DNA from: WQXF01 sp031553615
GTDB lineage: Bacteria > Bacillota > Clostridia > Christensenellales > Aristaeellaceae
Assembly (NCBI GenBank): GCA_031553615.1
Contig: JAVBLJ010000007.1
Span: 38,007 to 102,006 of the forward strand
Direction: 5' to 3'
DNA: 64,000 nucleotides
Below are positions 21,836 through 30,545 of the stretch, piece by piece (the first letter of the stretch is position 1; every line of letters begins with the position of its first letter). Below the pieces are notes generated by a model, which did not search any database, was not told the origin of the DNA, and saw nothing but the letters and a program-made list of their open reading frames with translations. The position numbers and the translations under genes were made by a program.

Positions 21836-24364
21836 TCAGTTTCTTACAGAAATGCTTGATACATGGCTCCGGCCAAGACGACCGTTCACATAACTCAACA
21901 GCTCGGGGATATGAGGGGTGAGCCATTCGGGGTCGTTCCCAGCAAAAAGAGTAATTTCCCATTCGGAGTAATGCTGACCGTTTCTGCGTTCATGGAATCC
22001 GAGATTGCATTGGGCTTTGCAATGATAGAACTCATTCACAATCCTCGCTGTGGCGTTTTCGACATCGTCACTGCCCGCAACCTCAAACAGCGTCAGCTTT
22101 TCCTTCGGCCTCCTCAGCGGCGTAGTCGTGGTTCGATAGTCGATCTCGTTCACACCTTTTACCGTATTGCAGTGCTTGCATAAAGTCTGCAGGTTCGATA
22201 CTGCGTTTTTTCCGCCCATGGCGACAGGCTGTATGTGGTCGGCATTAAGCGTAACACCCTTGCGTTGGGCCTTTCCGCAGCACAAACAGATGAAGTTATC
22301 GCGAACAAAAACTTGCCGTTTTATCTCATCCGTCAACTCTGGTTCCTGCAGATCGACCGGTTTGATTACGGGCGATGCAGGCTGCCCTCTGCGTTTTGCT
22401 AGTACCCTTTTTTGCGACTTATAATACGCATCCATAAAATTGTCAAAGCCCTTGAAAAAGAATTGCCACAGAAGCCCATCGTCGTTGAACTTGTTTGTCA
22501 ATTGAATATCCGCATCGAGCGGGGGCGTGTTTAGTAGGTCATCTGCCAGCTTGTCCATGTCATAAAGATCGCGCTCGTGGAAATCAACGAACACCGGATT
22601 TGCGGAATTTTGAGCCATATGCCGTATGATTTTTGTGATGTTGTCAATCAAAAGCCCGTCAAAATTATCCCTATCCATTTCAAAGAACTGAGCGGCATGC
22701 TTTTCTGACAGCTCAATGAATGCGTCATCGGCGAAGCTTTCCGAAGCGTACTGCGTCAAGTCTTGACTCGAGAGATGAGTTAGTAGCTTCTCGTAATTCT
22801 TTTTTGTGAACTCATAAACAATGACGCTTTCGGCGAAAGCAATCATTTCCTGCTCTGCGCTATCTTCAATAGCGATCGTGTACTCGCAGCCGTAAAAGCC
22901 CGTCGGGACAAACGCAAGAAAAGGAGCGCTTTCAAAGCCCTTGAATTCGATATCCGCAGTGGCTAGCTTAATCAGCTGGGTTGAAACCAACGACAAGGGA
23001 TTGCGTCCCTGTCGTGCAGGCCTCGAACCATCAGCATCGCCGTCCACACTCGCCCAAGGGAGCAGACGCTTCCAAGAATCGTGAAAGAAAACAATGTTGG
23101 CATAGTCCTTATCCGCGCCGCCACCGGCCTTTTCGCCACGGAGTGCGCGACCGATCATCTGTGTTAGCAGGATATTGCTCGTGGTTTGCCGGGTGATCAT
23201 GACTGTTTTGACATCGGGTACGTCAACACCCTCAGTCAGCATCTTTACATTCACGAGAACGTCGAGCATGCCATCCCGGAAAGCTTGCATTGCTTTCGAG
23301 TTTGCCTCATCGTTCCGTCTGCCGCTGCCGCCGTGAAATACCTTGTCTTGCCCGGTCACAACCGAGTAAACTGCAGCGGCTCTTATCCCCTGATGCTTCA
23401 GCTTTTCAGAGAGATATTCACATTGAAACCACCTGTCCGCGAATATGAGCGTTTTTCCATAATCCTTCTTGTTGTTGAGATAATCGCTGACGATGAAATC
23501 GTTTCTGCTGTGATTACTCGCGAGGTTTTCAATTACACCTTCGGGCAAGTCCTTGTGCTTGTAAACAAGCCGGTCAAACAATCCGTCATCCACCTCAAAC
23601 TCCATGCCTGTGTCTTTTTCAATGTATCTAGGTACAGACAACACCTTGTTGGCCTGCAGGATGTTCTTGTCGGCCTCATAACAAATCCATTGATCGTATA
23701 TGGTTTTTAGCCAGCCGCTTATGCGCTTATCCATGTGCATCGGCGTTGCGGTAAGCCCTAAGATATACAGATTGCGGATTTCATCCCGGATAGAGAGCAG
23801 GAGGGTTCGGCAAGCGTACGCAGGCGTGTGGTGCGCTTCATCGATAACAACAAATAGCTCTGTTGCTTTGCAGCTATCGACGAATTTTCGAAAAGGCGTG
23901 TGAGCGATATCGCCTTTGCTGTCGAGTTGCTCGGAGGCATAGGCGCTTACTGCGGTTTGTGTCGTACAAACCAGAATGTCATCCGTGACCAAGATGCTGC
24001 CGGAGTTGGAATGTGTAGTGTTGCTGGAAACAACCCTCATGTTGATTTGGCTTCTGCTTACCGCATTATGGATTTCGCGTTTAAATGTATCTGCGGCTTG
24101 ATCGATCAGATAGGAGGACTGCGCTAGCCATAGTACCTTGATGCCCTTTGCAAGAATGTTTCGGCAAATCCAATTGATGGAAGTAAAGGTTTTTCCGCCG
24201 CCGGTCGGCAAAACAAGCAGAGTGCCCCTGTACCCTTCGATGGGTGTCGGCAGAGTCTTCGATAGTGCTGCGAATGCTTCTTTCTGATGAAGAAAGGGCT
24301 GCTTGTCATTGCCTTTTCTTTGCTTCATAATCTCCGGTACATCAAGCGTGAAGTAGCCTGCCAA
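21836..24364 (-). CDS. Superfamily 2 DEAD/DEAH helicase fused to a C-terminal HNH nuclease
   Basis: 842 residues. Helicase motifs: FLHQKEAFAAL (24-34), Walker A PTGGGKT (53-59), DEAH at 175-178, GLTATP (203-208), then a C-terminal helicase half with TLIFADR, LTEGVDVPD and QMIGRALRG. A middle region of about 260 residues has no recognised motif. The C-terminus holds a zinc-type HNH nuclease: CLCC, ADHIQPVAMGG with His710, NLQTLCKHC. The helicase part resembles HsdR/type III restriction subunits, but no methylase or specificity gene is present, so a stand-alone DNA-targeting defence protein is plausible. Start is TTG with GAGGAGGG 8 bases upstream. GC is visibly lower than in neighbours, suggesting transfer. 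Confidence 0.88.
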   Translation of the reverse strand: MAGYFTLDVPEIMKQRKGNDKQPFLHQKEAFAALSKTLPTPIEGYRGTLLVLPTGGGKTFTSINWICRNILAKGIKVLWLAQSSYLIDQAADTFKREIHNAVSRSQINMRVVSSNTTHSNSGSILVTDDILVCTTQTAVSAYASEQLDSKGDIAHTPFRKFVDSCKATELFVVIDEAHHTPAYACRTLLLSIRDEIRNLYILGLTATPMHMDKRISGWLKTIYDQWICYEADKNILQANKVLSVPRYIEKDTGMEFEVDDGLFDRLVYKHKDLPEGVIENLASNHSRNDFIVSDYLNNKKDYGKTLIFADRWFQCEYLSEKLKHQGIRAAAVYSVVTGQDKVFHGGSGRRNDEANSKAMQAFRDGMLDVLVNVKMLTEGVDVPDVKTVMITRQTTSNILLTQMIGRALRGEKAGGGADKDYANIVFFHDSWKRLLPWASVDGDADGSRPARQGRNPLSLVSTQLIKLATADIEFKGFESAPFLAFVPTGFYGCEYTIAIEDSAEQEMIAFAESVIVYEFTKKNYEKLLTHLSSQDLTQYASESFADDAFIELSEKHAAQFFEMDRDNFDGLLIDNITKIIRHMAQNSANPVFVDFHERDLYDMDKLADDLLNTPPLDADIQLTNKFNDDGLLWQFFFKGFDNFMDAYYKSQKRVLAKRRGQPASPVIKPVDLQEPELTDEIKRQVFVRDNFICLCCGKAQRKGVTLNADHIQPVAMGGKNAVSNLQTLCKHCNTVKGVNEIDYRTTTTPLRRPKEKLTLFEVAGSDDVENATARIVNEFYHCKAQCNLGFHERRNGQHYSEWEITLFAGNDPEWLTPHIPELLSYVNGRLGRSHVSSISVRN

Positions 24365-24399
24365 AGTGTGACCCTCCTCGCAGTTGGTTAATATGCCAC

Positions 24400-24428
24400 A
24401 TTATACCATAATGCGATGGAGATGTCAT
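24400..24428 (-). promoter_or_regulatory. Promoter of the helicase-HNH gene
   Basis: Minus strand ATGACA (24428-24423), 17 bp, TATAAT (24405-24400), with a TGG extension before the -10. A near-consensus constitutive promoter. Confidence 0.75.
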
Positions 24429-24535
24429 CATAAGGTACCGTGCGTCCTATACCTCTGGGATGGGTAAGCCCCAGCGAGGTTCGCATTCCCTTTTGCAAGC
24501 GATTTCGTTTGCCGGGAGGATGAGAGAATGGCACT

Positions 24536-25528
24536 TTACTGGGGCGTATTCCAGCTCCTCCGCTGGCCATACCGCTGGGCGGCTTGCTCGTACGCGACGA
24601 TGTTTTCCGCCGGGAAGGGCATGCCTTGGTCGGGTGCGCAAATGTACCCGCCGCACGCGTTCAGCCTCGTCATGCGTTCCTGGACGCATTGCGCAATCGC
24701 CTCGGGCGTGCCCTCCATTAGCAGTTTGGAATCGATGCCGCCGTGGAGGGTCATCCGGCCTTTGGTGATGCTCCGCACCGTATCCAGATTGTTGGCGCTG
24801 GCCTGCACGGGATTCAGAATATCCACGCCCAGATCCATCCAGCGGGTGAGCAGCGGCTCCACGTGGCCGCAGGAATGGAAGTGGATCAGCACGCTGTGGG
24901 CCTTGTAGAACTGGATCAGCCGCGCGTACTGGGGCAGCAGAAACCGATCAAAGAGGTCCAGACCCAGCAACAGGGAGCGCTGGGTGCCCATGTCGTCGCT
25001 GAGGCAAGCCATGTGGATGCCCGCGCGGACGTAGTGCTGCGCGATCGCCAGCTGAAAATCCATGATTCGCGTGAAGAGGGCTTCCACCCGCTCCGGATCG
25101 GTGTAGAAGCAGCACATGAGCTCCTCCATGCCCACCAGCATGTACGCGCGCTCCCAAAGGGTATCCCGGTGGCTGCCGCTCAGCAATCGTCCGGCCAACA
25201 GCCCATCGGCCTCCAGTTGGGCTTTCATGGCGTATATCTCGCCGTAGCAGGCTTCGCTATGGGGGTTTGGGAAGGTGTAATCATCCAGCCGGGAAAGGTC
25301 GGCCAGGGGATGCACGCGAGGGAAGCCCATGACGCCCTCCAGATCCTTGTGCCAGCCCACGCCCCAGATGTCGGTCCAGTTGGTGCCTTGGGGGCTGTGA
25401 TGGCCCAAGCCTTCCTCGCTGGTGTGGTGGCAGCCGTGGTAGTGTATCTCCCTATCCGGGATGCCGGTGGGAACCCAATCCGGATCAGCGAATTGCAGGG
25501 TGGCCAGGAAATTCTCCCGCTCGGTCAA
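24536..25528 (-). CDS. Uroporphyrinogen decarboxylase-superfamily protein (URO-D/MtaA-like)
   Basis: 330 residues. HFHSCGHVEPLLTRWMDLGVDILNPVQ-type sequence near residues 230-260 is the URO-D superfamily signature, with TLHGGIDSKLL and YICAPDQGMPFPAENI after it. Members include heme decarboxylases and corrinoid methyltransferases; those lying in sugar clusters are mostly uncharacterised. The start is a TTG at 25528 behind GAAGGGGGAAGG; the frame stays open upstream for another 500 codons antisense to the GH172 gene, a shadow I reject. Divergent from GH172; no heme genes are nearby, so true uroporphyrinogen decarboxylation is unlikely. Confidence 0.8.
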   Translation of the reverse strand: MTERENFLATLQFADPDWVPTGIPDREIHYHGCHHTSEEGLGHHSPQGTNWTDIWGVGWHKDLEGVMGFPRVHPLADLSRLDDYTFPNPHSEACYGEIYAMKAQLEADGLLAGRLLSGSHRDTLWERAYMLVGMEELMCCFYTDPERVEALFTRIMDFQLAIAQHYVRAGIHMACLSDDMGTQRSLLLGLDLFDRFLLPQYARLIQFYKAHSVLIHFHSCGHVEPLLTRWMDLGVDILNPVQASANNLDTVRSITKGRMTLHGGIDSKLLMEGTPEAIAQCVQERMTRLNACGGYICAPDQGMPFPAENIVAYEQAAQRYGQRRSWNTPQ

Positions 25529-25667
25529 GGTGCCTTCCCCCTTCGGTTTCTCCTTGCGCAGGCAGCGGCCGTGCGCGCTTTTTTGTAGTATAGCACGCGA
25601 GCGTTCCGGGCAAAAGGGGCCAGACCAATTACCCGTTGAAATGCATAGGACACAATGCCAACGCGCA

Positions 25668-25696
25668 TTTACAACGCGGGGTTGGTGCAGTATACT
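25668..25696 (+). promoter_or_regulatory. Promoter of the GH172 operon
   Basis: TTTACA (25668-25673), 17-bp spacer, TATACT (25691-25696). The expected transcript starts near 25703, just before the hairpin at 25710. Confidence 0.75.
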
Positions 25697-25709
25697 GAAC
25701 AGTAGATAT

Positions 25710-25736
25710 GCCAAACGGAGATAAGCGCCGTTTGGC
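25710..25736 (+). promoter_or_regulatory. Perfect inverted repeat at the 5' end of the GH172 transcript
   Basis: GCCAAACGG / CCGTTTGGC, 9-bp arms around a 9-base centre, about 7 bases after the expected transcription start and 21 bases before the Shine-Dalgarno. It has no T-run, so it is either a repressor operator or a 5' stabilising hairpin. Confidence 0.6.
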
Positions 25737-25771
25737 TTGCCGCATGCAGATTGTACGAGGAGGAACACACA

Positions 25772-26857
25772 ATGGATAAGCCCTGTTACATCTCGCCCTT
25801 GGACCAGCTCTGCCGTAAATCCGAATGGAAAACCAAGTCCATCTGCCCCGAAAACCGCACCGGAGCCAAGGGCCAGGGCGGCGCTACCCCCTGGGAACAA
25901 GGCACCGCCAAGCACGCTTCCGAAGGTCTGGGCACCGGGTGGAAGGTGAATCCCTACCTGCTCATTGCCCCGGGCGAGACGGTGACCCTGGCGGACATCC
26001 ACGGTTCCGGCATCATCCGCCACATTTGGCTGACGCCTACCGGCTTCTGGCGGCACCAAATTCTGCGCATCTATTGGGAGGGCAGCGATGTGCCCTCGGT
26101 GGAGTGTCCTCTGGGCGATTTCTTTGCCTGCGGCTGGGGGGAGTATGCGCCCCTTTCCTCCCAGGCGGTGTGCGTCAATCCGGGCAGCGCCTTCAACTGC
26201 TATTGGAGCATGCCCTTCCGGAAACAATGCCGCATCACCCTGGAGAACCAGAGCAACGAGACCGTCTACAATTACTATCAGATCACGTATCACGAGGGGC
26301 CGGTGCCCGAGGATGCGATGTATTTCCATGCGCAGTTCCGCCGGGTGAATCCGCTGCCCTATGGCGAGGTGTACACCCTGCTGGATGGCGTGAAGGGCAA
26401 GGGCCAGTATGTGGGCACCTACATGGCCTGGGGCAGCAATAGCGGCGGTTGGTGGGGCGAGGGCGAGATCAAGTTCTTCATGGATGGCGATCAGGAATTC
26501 CCCACCATCTGCGGCACCGGCACCGAGGATTACTTCTGCGGCTCCTACAATTTCGAAAACAAGGCCGTCCACCAATATGAGGAGTTTACCACGCCCTACA
26601 GCGGGCTTTCGCAGGTGCTGCGGCCCGATGGCCTGTACCGCTCCCAGCTGCGCTTTGGCTTGTACCGCTGGCATGTGACCGACCCTATTTACTTCGATCA
26701 GGATTTGAAGGTGACCATGCAAGCGCTCGGCTGGCGCAGGGATGGCCGCTATCTGCCCCTGCAGGATGATATGGCTTCCGTGGCGTACTGGTATCAGGAT
26801 GCCCCGGCCAAGGCGTTTCCGCCGCTGCCTCACAAGGACCAGCTGGAGATTATTTGA
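25772..26857 (+). CDS. Glycoside hydrolase family 172 (DUF2961) protein
   Basis: 361 residues, one DUF2961 domain, no signal peptide, so cytoplasmic. Family features: IHGSGIIRHIWLTPTG near residue 76, CPLGDFFACGWG (about 110), MPFRKQCRITLENQ, and the highly conserved CGTGTEDYFCGSYNF (about 249-263), which holds the probable catalytic acid. Characterised GH172 enzymes act on fructofuranosides (difructose anhydride) and D-arabinofuranosides. Start 25772 behind GAGGAGG. First gene of an operon with a GNAT (27-base gap) and a 789-residue glycosidase-like protein. Confidence 0.87.
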   Translation: MDKPCYISPLDQLCRKSEWKTKSICPENRTGAKGQGGATPWEQGTAKHASEGLGTGWKVNPYLLIAPGETVTLADIHGSGIIRHIWLTPTGFWRHQILRIYWEGSDVPSVECPLGDFFACGWGEYAPLSSQAVCVNPGSAFNCYWSMPFRKQCRITLENQSNETVYNYYQITYHEGPVPEDAMYFHAQFRRVNPLPYGEVYTLLDGVKGKGQYVGTYMAWGSNSGGWWGEGEIKFFMDGDQEFPTICGTGTEDYFCGSYNFENKAVHQYEEFTTPYSGLSQVLRPDGLYRSQLRFGLYRWHVTDPIYFDQDLKVTMQALGWRRDGRYLPLQDDMASVAYWYQDAPAKAFPPLPHKDQLEII

Positions 26858-26884
26858 GCCGTTGCTGCGTGAGGAGGTTCCTGC

Positions 26885-27886
26885 ATGACTTGGCAGATTG
26901 CGCCCTGTTCGCCGAACCGGTACCCGGAGCTGATCGCCCACATCGATGGCATCTTTTTTGCCGGTAAGGCCGATTGTCACTTCGCCTCCTACGGCCATGT
27001 GTATCCGCGGCCGGAAACGCCGGACGCGGCCGAGCTGGCCGCGCACACCTTGCTTTGCCTGGATGAGGGCAGGATCGTGGGCTCCACGGCCACCTTCCCC
27101 ATGAATTTGCTGGTGTGGCAGGGCGGAAAGGCGACCCAGCTGACCCTGGGTGGTATCGGCGCGGTGTCGACCATCCCGGCTTACCGGGGTCAGGGCATCA
27201 TGGGCGCGCTGCTGACGGCCAGCATCGATCGCATGGCGGCCCGGGGAGGCGATCTCTCCTGGCTCACGGGCGAGCGGTATCGCTACCAGAATTACGGCTG
27301 GGATTTGGGCGGGAAGAATCTGCGCTATACGATACAGCGGGGCTTCCTGGCCCGCCGGCTTCGGCTGCCGTCCGCCCCGTCCGCCCTGCGTCCGGCCACG
27401 CCCGATGATCTGCCCGCATTGAAGGCGGCTTACGCGGGGCTGCGCGCCGGAATCCAGCGGGATGCGGGCGCATGGCGGCGGCAGCTGGCCCGGGAAAATC
27501 TGCGCTGGTGGGTTTCACCCATGGGGGGCTACCTTTGCGCCGATTACCGGGAGCCGGGGGATATCTGGGAGTGCTGCCTGACTGTGCCGGAGGATGGCGC
27601 CCTGCTCTTGGCGTACATGGAGCAGCACGATTTGCAGCAGATAACGGTGTCCTACCCGGTGGCGGGCCTGCACAATCCCACTCTCTATCGGCTGGCCTCG
27701 GATTTTTCTACCGAGCATTGCGGCAGCATCCGGGCCAATGCGCCCGATGCTTTGCGGGCAAAGCTGGTCGCCTTGGGTTGCCACGAGGCCCCCTTGGAGA
27801 GGCTGCTGGGCTACGATGTATTTGGCGAGGGGCATGCCGAGGTGCGGCCGCTGGATTGGTGGATATCGAGGGTGGATCATGTATAG
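26885..27886 (+). CDS. GNAT-family acetyltransferase, Eis-like double-domain size
   Basis: 333 residues. The acetyl-CoA site is VSTIPAYRGQGIMGALLTASID (about residues 98-118, with the R/Q-x-x-G-x-G/A pattern RGQGIMGA). The N-terminal third has the usual GNAT start, and the long C-terminal part after residue 160 fits Eis-like proteins with a second GNAT-related domain. An acceptor such as an amine or sugar cannot be deduced. It sits between two carbohydrate-active genes in one operon, start at 26885 behind GTGAGGAGG. Confidence 0.78.
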   Translation: MTWQIAPCSPNRYPELIAHIDGIFFAGKADCHFASYGHVYPRPETPDAAELAAHTLLCLDEGRIVGSTATFPMNLLVWQGGKATQLTLGGIGAVSTIPAYRGQGIMGALLTASIDRMAARGGDLSWLTGERYRYQNYGWDLGGKNLRYTIQRGFLARRLRLPSAPSALRPATPDDLPALKAAYAGLRAGIQRDAGAWRRQLARENLRWWVSPMGGYLCADYREPGDIWECCLTVPEDGALLLAYMEQHDLQQITVSYPVAGLHNPTLYRLASDFSTEHCGSIRANAPDALRAKLVALGCHEAPLERLLGYDVFGEGHAEVRPLDWWISRVDHV

Positions 27887-27915
27887 ATCGCCATCCCACG
27901 CAGGCCAGAGAGAAC

Positions 27916-27969
27916 GATAACGGTGATAAAAGCGATAAGAGCGATGAAAGCGATGCAAGCAATGGAAAA
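27916..27969 (+). repeat. Six-unit 9-bp tandem array at a gene start
   Basis: GAT(A/G)AAAGC-type units start at 27916, 27925, 27934, 27943, 27952 and 27961, exactly 9 bp apart. They encode the first residues of the following protein (MIKAIRAMKAMQAMEKR) and give four candidate starts. Confidence 0.9.
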
Positions 27970-30292
27970 GAGGAATGCCGCGTTGGCGTGGCGGGACGGA
28001 CGGCTGTTTGCGGACGGCCGTCCTTGCGCTATAGGGGAGCAAATGGCCTTGGGCAAGGTGCTCTGGATGGGAAGCTGGGGCGGGCAGCAGGCCGCCGTGC
28101 TGGAGGAGGAGGGCCCGGAGTGCGGCTGCCTGACGGTGGTCGCGCAGGATGGGCAGACTCGCTACCGCACCCACGGTCCCGGCATCCCGGATGGGCGGCG
28201 GGCAGACGGCGTGCCGCCCTATTTGGGCGGGAGCCTGGAGCAAATCGCGGCCTCGGGGCGTGATCTGTTGGGCGAGGCGTTCTTGCAGAAGATTTCGGAG
28301 GGCACGCCGCTCTCGCTGGAGGCGGTGCGGGACGTGCTGCCTCCTTTGCGGGAGGATGCCTTCGGGTTCCTCTCGGGCGCGGCCTCGTGGAGCGGACTCA
28401 CGGTGACGTTGGATGGTGCGGTATACGGCCAGCCCGCCTTGCCGGGAGAGCCCTCGCCGCTGCTCTTTTCACCCGCTGAGCTGGATGAAACCGCAGGCGC
28501 TCTCCGGCCAGTCATGACGCTGCTGGAAGGCGCGTTGCCCCTCCTGATCTGCCGCTATGGCCCGGAGCCGGAGGGTACTACGGCGGTGCCGGTGATGACG
28601 GCGATGATGTTCGTGGAATCCGGCGATACGGGCCGCGATCCGCTGCTGTGGGTGCGGGCCCATTGGGCGGGAGACATGCCCCGGGAGACCTTCGCCCGCG
28701 TCAGCCTTAGCCGCAGACCGGTGCGGATGGAGATAACGGCCGACCTCTATTGGGATGCTTTTCTGGAGACCGCACGGTTTTGGCAGCAGCAGGGTACGCG
28801 AACCGCGGGGCTGAAGCTCGGCGAGGATGTGCTGGCCTTGGCGGTGCAGGCCTGCTTCCATGCCCAGGCCGCGACCTTTTCCGGCGCGCATCCGCACTAC
28901 GGGCACCGCCACTATGGCTGCGAGGTGCACGATTATTTTCCGCCCACAGCGCTCACCGCCATGGAGGCGCGGCTGCTCTACGGCGACGTGGAGAGCGCGC
29001 GGCGCATAGCGGGGCACATGCTGGAGTACGCCGTGGGGCCTTCCGGGCGTTTCATTTACCGCCAGGGGGAGGGCGAGGTGTTTGGCGCGGCGGGCACCGA
29101 GTATGGCCAGTGGCTGTGGTTGCTGAACCGGTATCGTCGCGCGCTGGGGGAGGCGTGGCTGCTGCGGCACCGGGCGAAGCTTTGCCGCATGGGGGATTTT
29201 TTGCTCTCCACCCTGGCGGAGAGCCAGGAGCTGCCCGGTGCGCGGCTGATTCGCATGTGCGCCGAGGCCGATACCAATGGCCGCGTGTACGACTATGTGC
29301 AAAACAGCCTGTGGGCGGTGCGCGGCCTGCAAGCGTTGGCGGAGCTCGCCGGGGATCAGGCGGCGCCTCGATATCGGGAGGCGGCGGACAGCCTGCACGC
29401 CGACGTGAAGCGCGCCATCGCGGCGGGCCGCGTCGAATCGCGCTTCGGGCCGGTGCCGCCGTTTCAAATGCAATACCGCGAGCTGCCTCTCACGCTGAGC
29501 CCCTGCCGGGATACGGCGTATCCTGTGGACGATGACGCATACCGCGCCTACCTACGCGAATCCGACGCGCGCGAGCGGTTCGAGGGCGGGCAGGATTACT
29601 TCGAAAACGTTTATGCCAACTACCGTTACTACCTGGAGATGGTCTCCTCGGGGCTGCTGGAGCCCGAGGAGGAGCAGGCCATTGTGAGCCTGCGCGAAAG
29701 CCTGGGCGGCGAAATACTGGGCATGAGCCGCTTCCTAAACCGGGTGGACGATTGGCCCGCCTTCCATTGGGCGCGGTTTTTGCTGGAGAGCGGGCGCATC
29801 GAGAAGTACCTGCTGCTGCTCTACGCCCATGCCGAGCATCACGGCCTGCGGCACTTGGCCGCCTACTACGAGCAACCCGGCATCGACGGCAAGCTCTACG
29901 CGCCGGATTGCGTGCCCGCCCTGCTGCTGACGCCGCTGATGGTGGGCTGGATGCTTGTGTTCGAGCCGGTTCGTGAGCGCGCGGTGTACCTGCTTCGCGG
30001 CGTTCCCGCCGATTGGTATGAGGCTGGGGTTGCCGCAGACGGGCTGTCCACCGGCTATGGGCCGGTGAGTCTGGAGGCGCGCCCGGAGGGCTCGTGCATC
30101 CGCATCACCCTGGCGCTGCCGGAGATGCCGGAGGGTGTTCCGGTATACCTGGAGGTGCGGCGGTTCGACCGCGCCCGGGTGCTGGAGGGCGAGGAGGCCG
30201 TGGCCCAGGTGCAGGGCAACCGTCTGCGCTTGGCGGAAGGGCGGCGCGAGGTTGCGCTGCTGGTTGGCGAACAGCCTCCTGTTCACGAGTAG
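27923..30292 (+). CDS. Putative (alpha/alpha)6-barrel glycosidase of unassigned family
   Basis: 789 residues, no signal peptide. I do not recognise a named family. A beta-rich N-terminal half of about 290 residues is followed by a helical region (about 295-640) with repeated YxxxLxxA-type helices and segments such as HYGHRHYGCEVHDYFPPTALTAMEARL, AGTEYGQWLWLLNRYRR and RMCAEADTNGRVYDYVQNSLW, which look like six-hairpin glycosidases; a short beta-sandwich-like tail closes it. The exposed His/Asp/Glu-rich loops (CEVHDYF, EADTNG) may be the active site. Position after GH172 supports a cytoplasmic glycan role. Start unclear: GTG 27923 or ATG 27944, 27953 or 27962, all inside the 9-bp array and without a strong Shine-Dalgarno. 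Confidence 0.7.
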   Translation: MIKAIRAMKAMQAMEKRNAALAWRDGRLFADGRPCAIGEQMALGKVLWMGSWGGQQAAVLEEEGPECGCLTVVAQDGQTRYRTHGPGIPDGRRADGVPPYLGGSLEQIAASGRDLLGEAFLQKISEGTPLSLEAVRDVLPPLREDAFGFLSGAASWSGLTVTLDGAVYGQPALPGEPSPLLFSPAELDETAGALRPVMTLLEGALPLLICRYGPEPEGTTAVPVMTAMMFVESGDTGRDPLLWVRAHWAGDMPRETFARVSLSRRPVRMEITADLYWDAFLETARFWQQQGTRTAGLKLGEDVLALAVQACFHAQAATFSGAHPHYGHRHYGCEVHDYFPPTALTAMEARLLYGDVESARRIAGHMLEYAVGPSGRFIYRQGEGEVFGAAGTEYGQWLWLLNRYRRALGEAWLLRHRAKLCRMGDFLLSTLAESQELPGARLIRMCAEADTNGRVYDYVQNSLWAVRGLQALAELAGDQAAPRYREAADSLHADVKRAIAAGRVESRFGPVPPFQMQYRELPLTLSPCRDTAYPVDDDAYRAYLRESDARERFEGGQDYFENVYANYRYYLEMVSSGLLEPEEEQAIVSLRESLGGEILGMSRFLNRVDDWPAFHWARFLLESGRIEKYLLLLYAHAEHHGLRHLAAYYEQPGIDGKLYAPDCVPALLLTPLMVGWMLVFEPVRERAVYLLRGVPADWYEAGVAADGLSTGYGPVSLEARPEGSCIRITLALPEMPEGVPVYLEVRRFDRARVLEGEEAVAQVQGNRLRLAEGRREVALLVGEQPPVHE

Positions 30293-30301
30293 CAAAGCGT
30301 A

Positions 30302-30463
30302 ATACCCATTCCAACTACGTTTTGCCACAATCCAGCGGATCTTTTCCGATCGGCGTTGTCGTGCCTCGGTCAGCGTAGCTGCTGGCTACGCCTCCTTCGG
30401 ACTCCTAGCCGAACGTAAAAATCTCTCGCTGGCTTATTGGCAAAACCTAATTCGAATTGGTAT
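30302..30463. repeat. MITE-like interspersed repeat, copy 2
   Basis: 162 bp, ATACC...GGTAT, about 98% identical to 2036-2198 (one base deleted in the T-run, three substitutions). It begins 9 bases after the stop codon of the preceding gene and ends 21 bases before the terminator hairpin, so it is transcribed at the 3' end of the mRNA, as copy 1 is, but in the opposite orientation relative to its gene. Confidence 0.88.
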
Positions 30464-30483
30464 AAGCCTGCGAATAACGAAAA

Positions 30484-30524
30484 GACGATCCCTCGGCCTG
30501 CGCGGCTTGGGGATCGCCTTTTTT
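30484..30524. terminator. Bidirectional intrinsic terminator
   Basis: CGATCCC (30486-30492) pairs with GGGATCG (30510-30516) around an inner GCC/GGC stem. TTTTTT follows on the + strand and TTTTC on the minus strand. It separates the GH172 operon from the convergent 20-kb minus-strand gene run. Confidence 0.85.
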
Positions 30525-30545
30525 GTAGGGTTGTGTAGGGGTTGC

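Noticed and set aside
24429..24535. Gene remnant between the helicase promoter and the URO-D-like gene
   Set aside because: Short open frames only, without similarity to anything I recognise.
24536..25528. Heme biosynthesis HemE
   Set aside because: Only superfamily motifs match; the N-terminal uroporphyrinogen-binding RQAGRY-type motif is absent and no heme genes are nearby.
25529..27046. 500-codon upstream extension of the URO-D-like frame
   Set aside because: It lies antisense to the GH172 gene, has no family similarity, and a TTG with a good Shine-Dalgarno sits at the true domain start.
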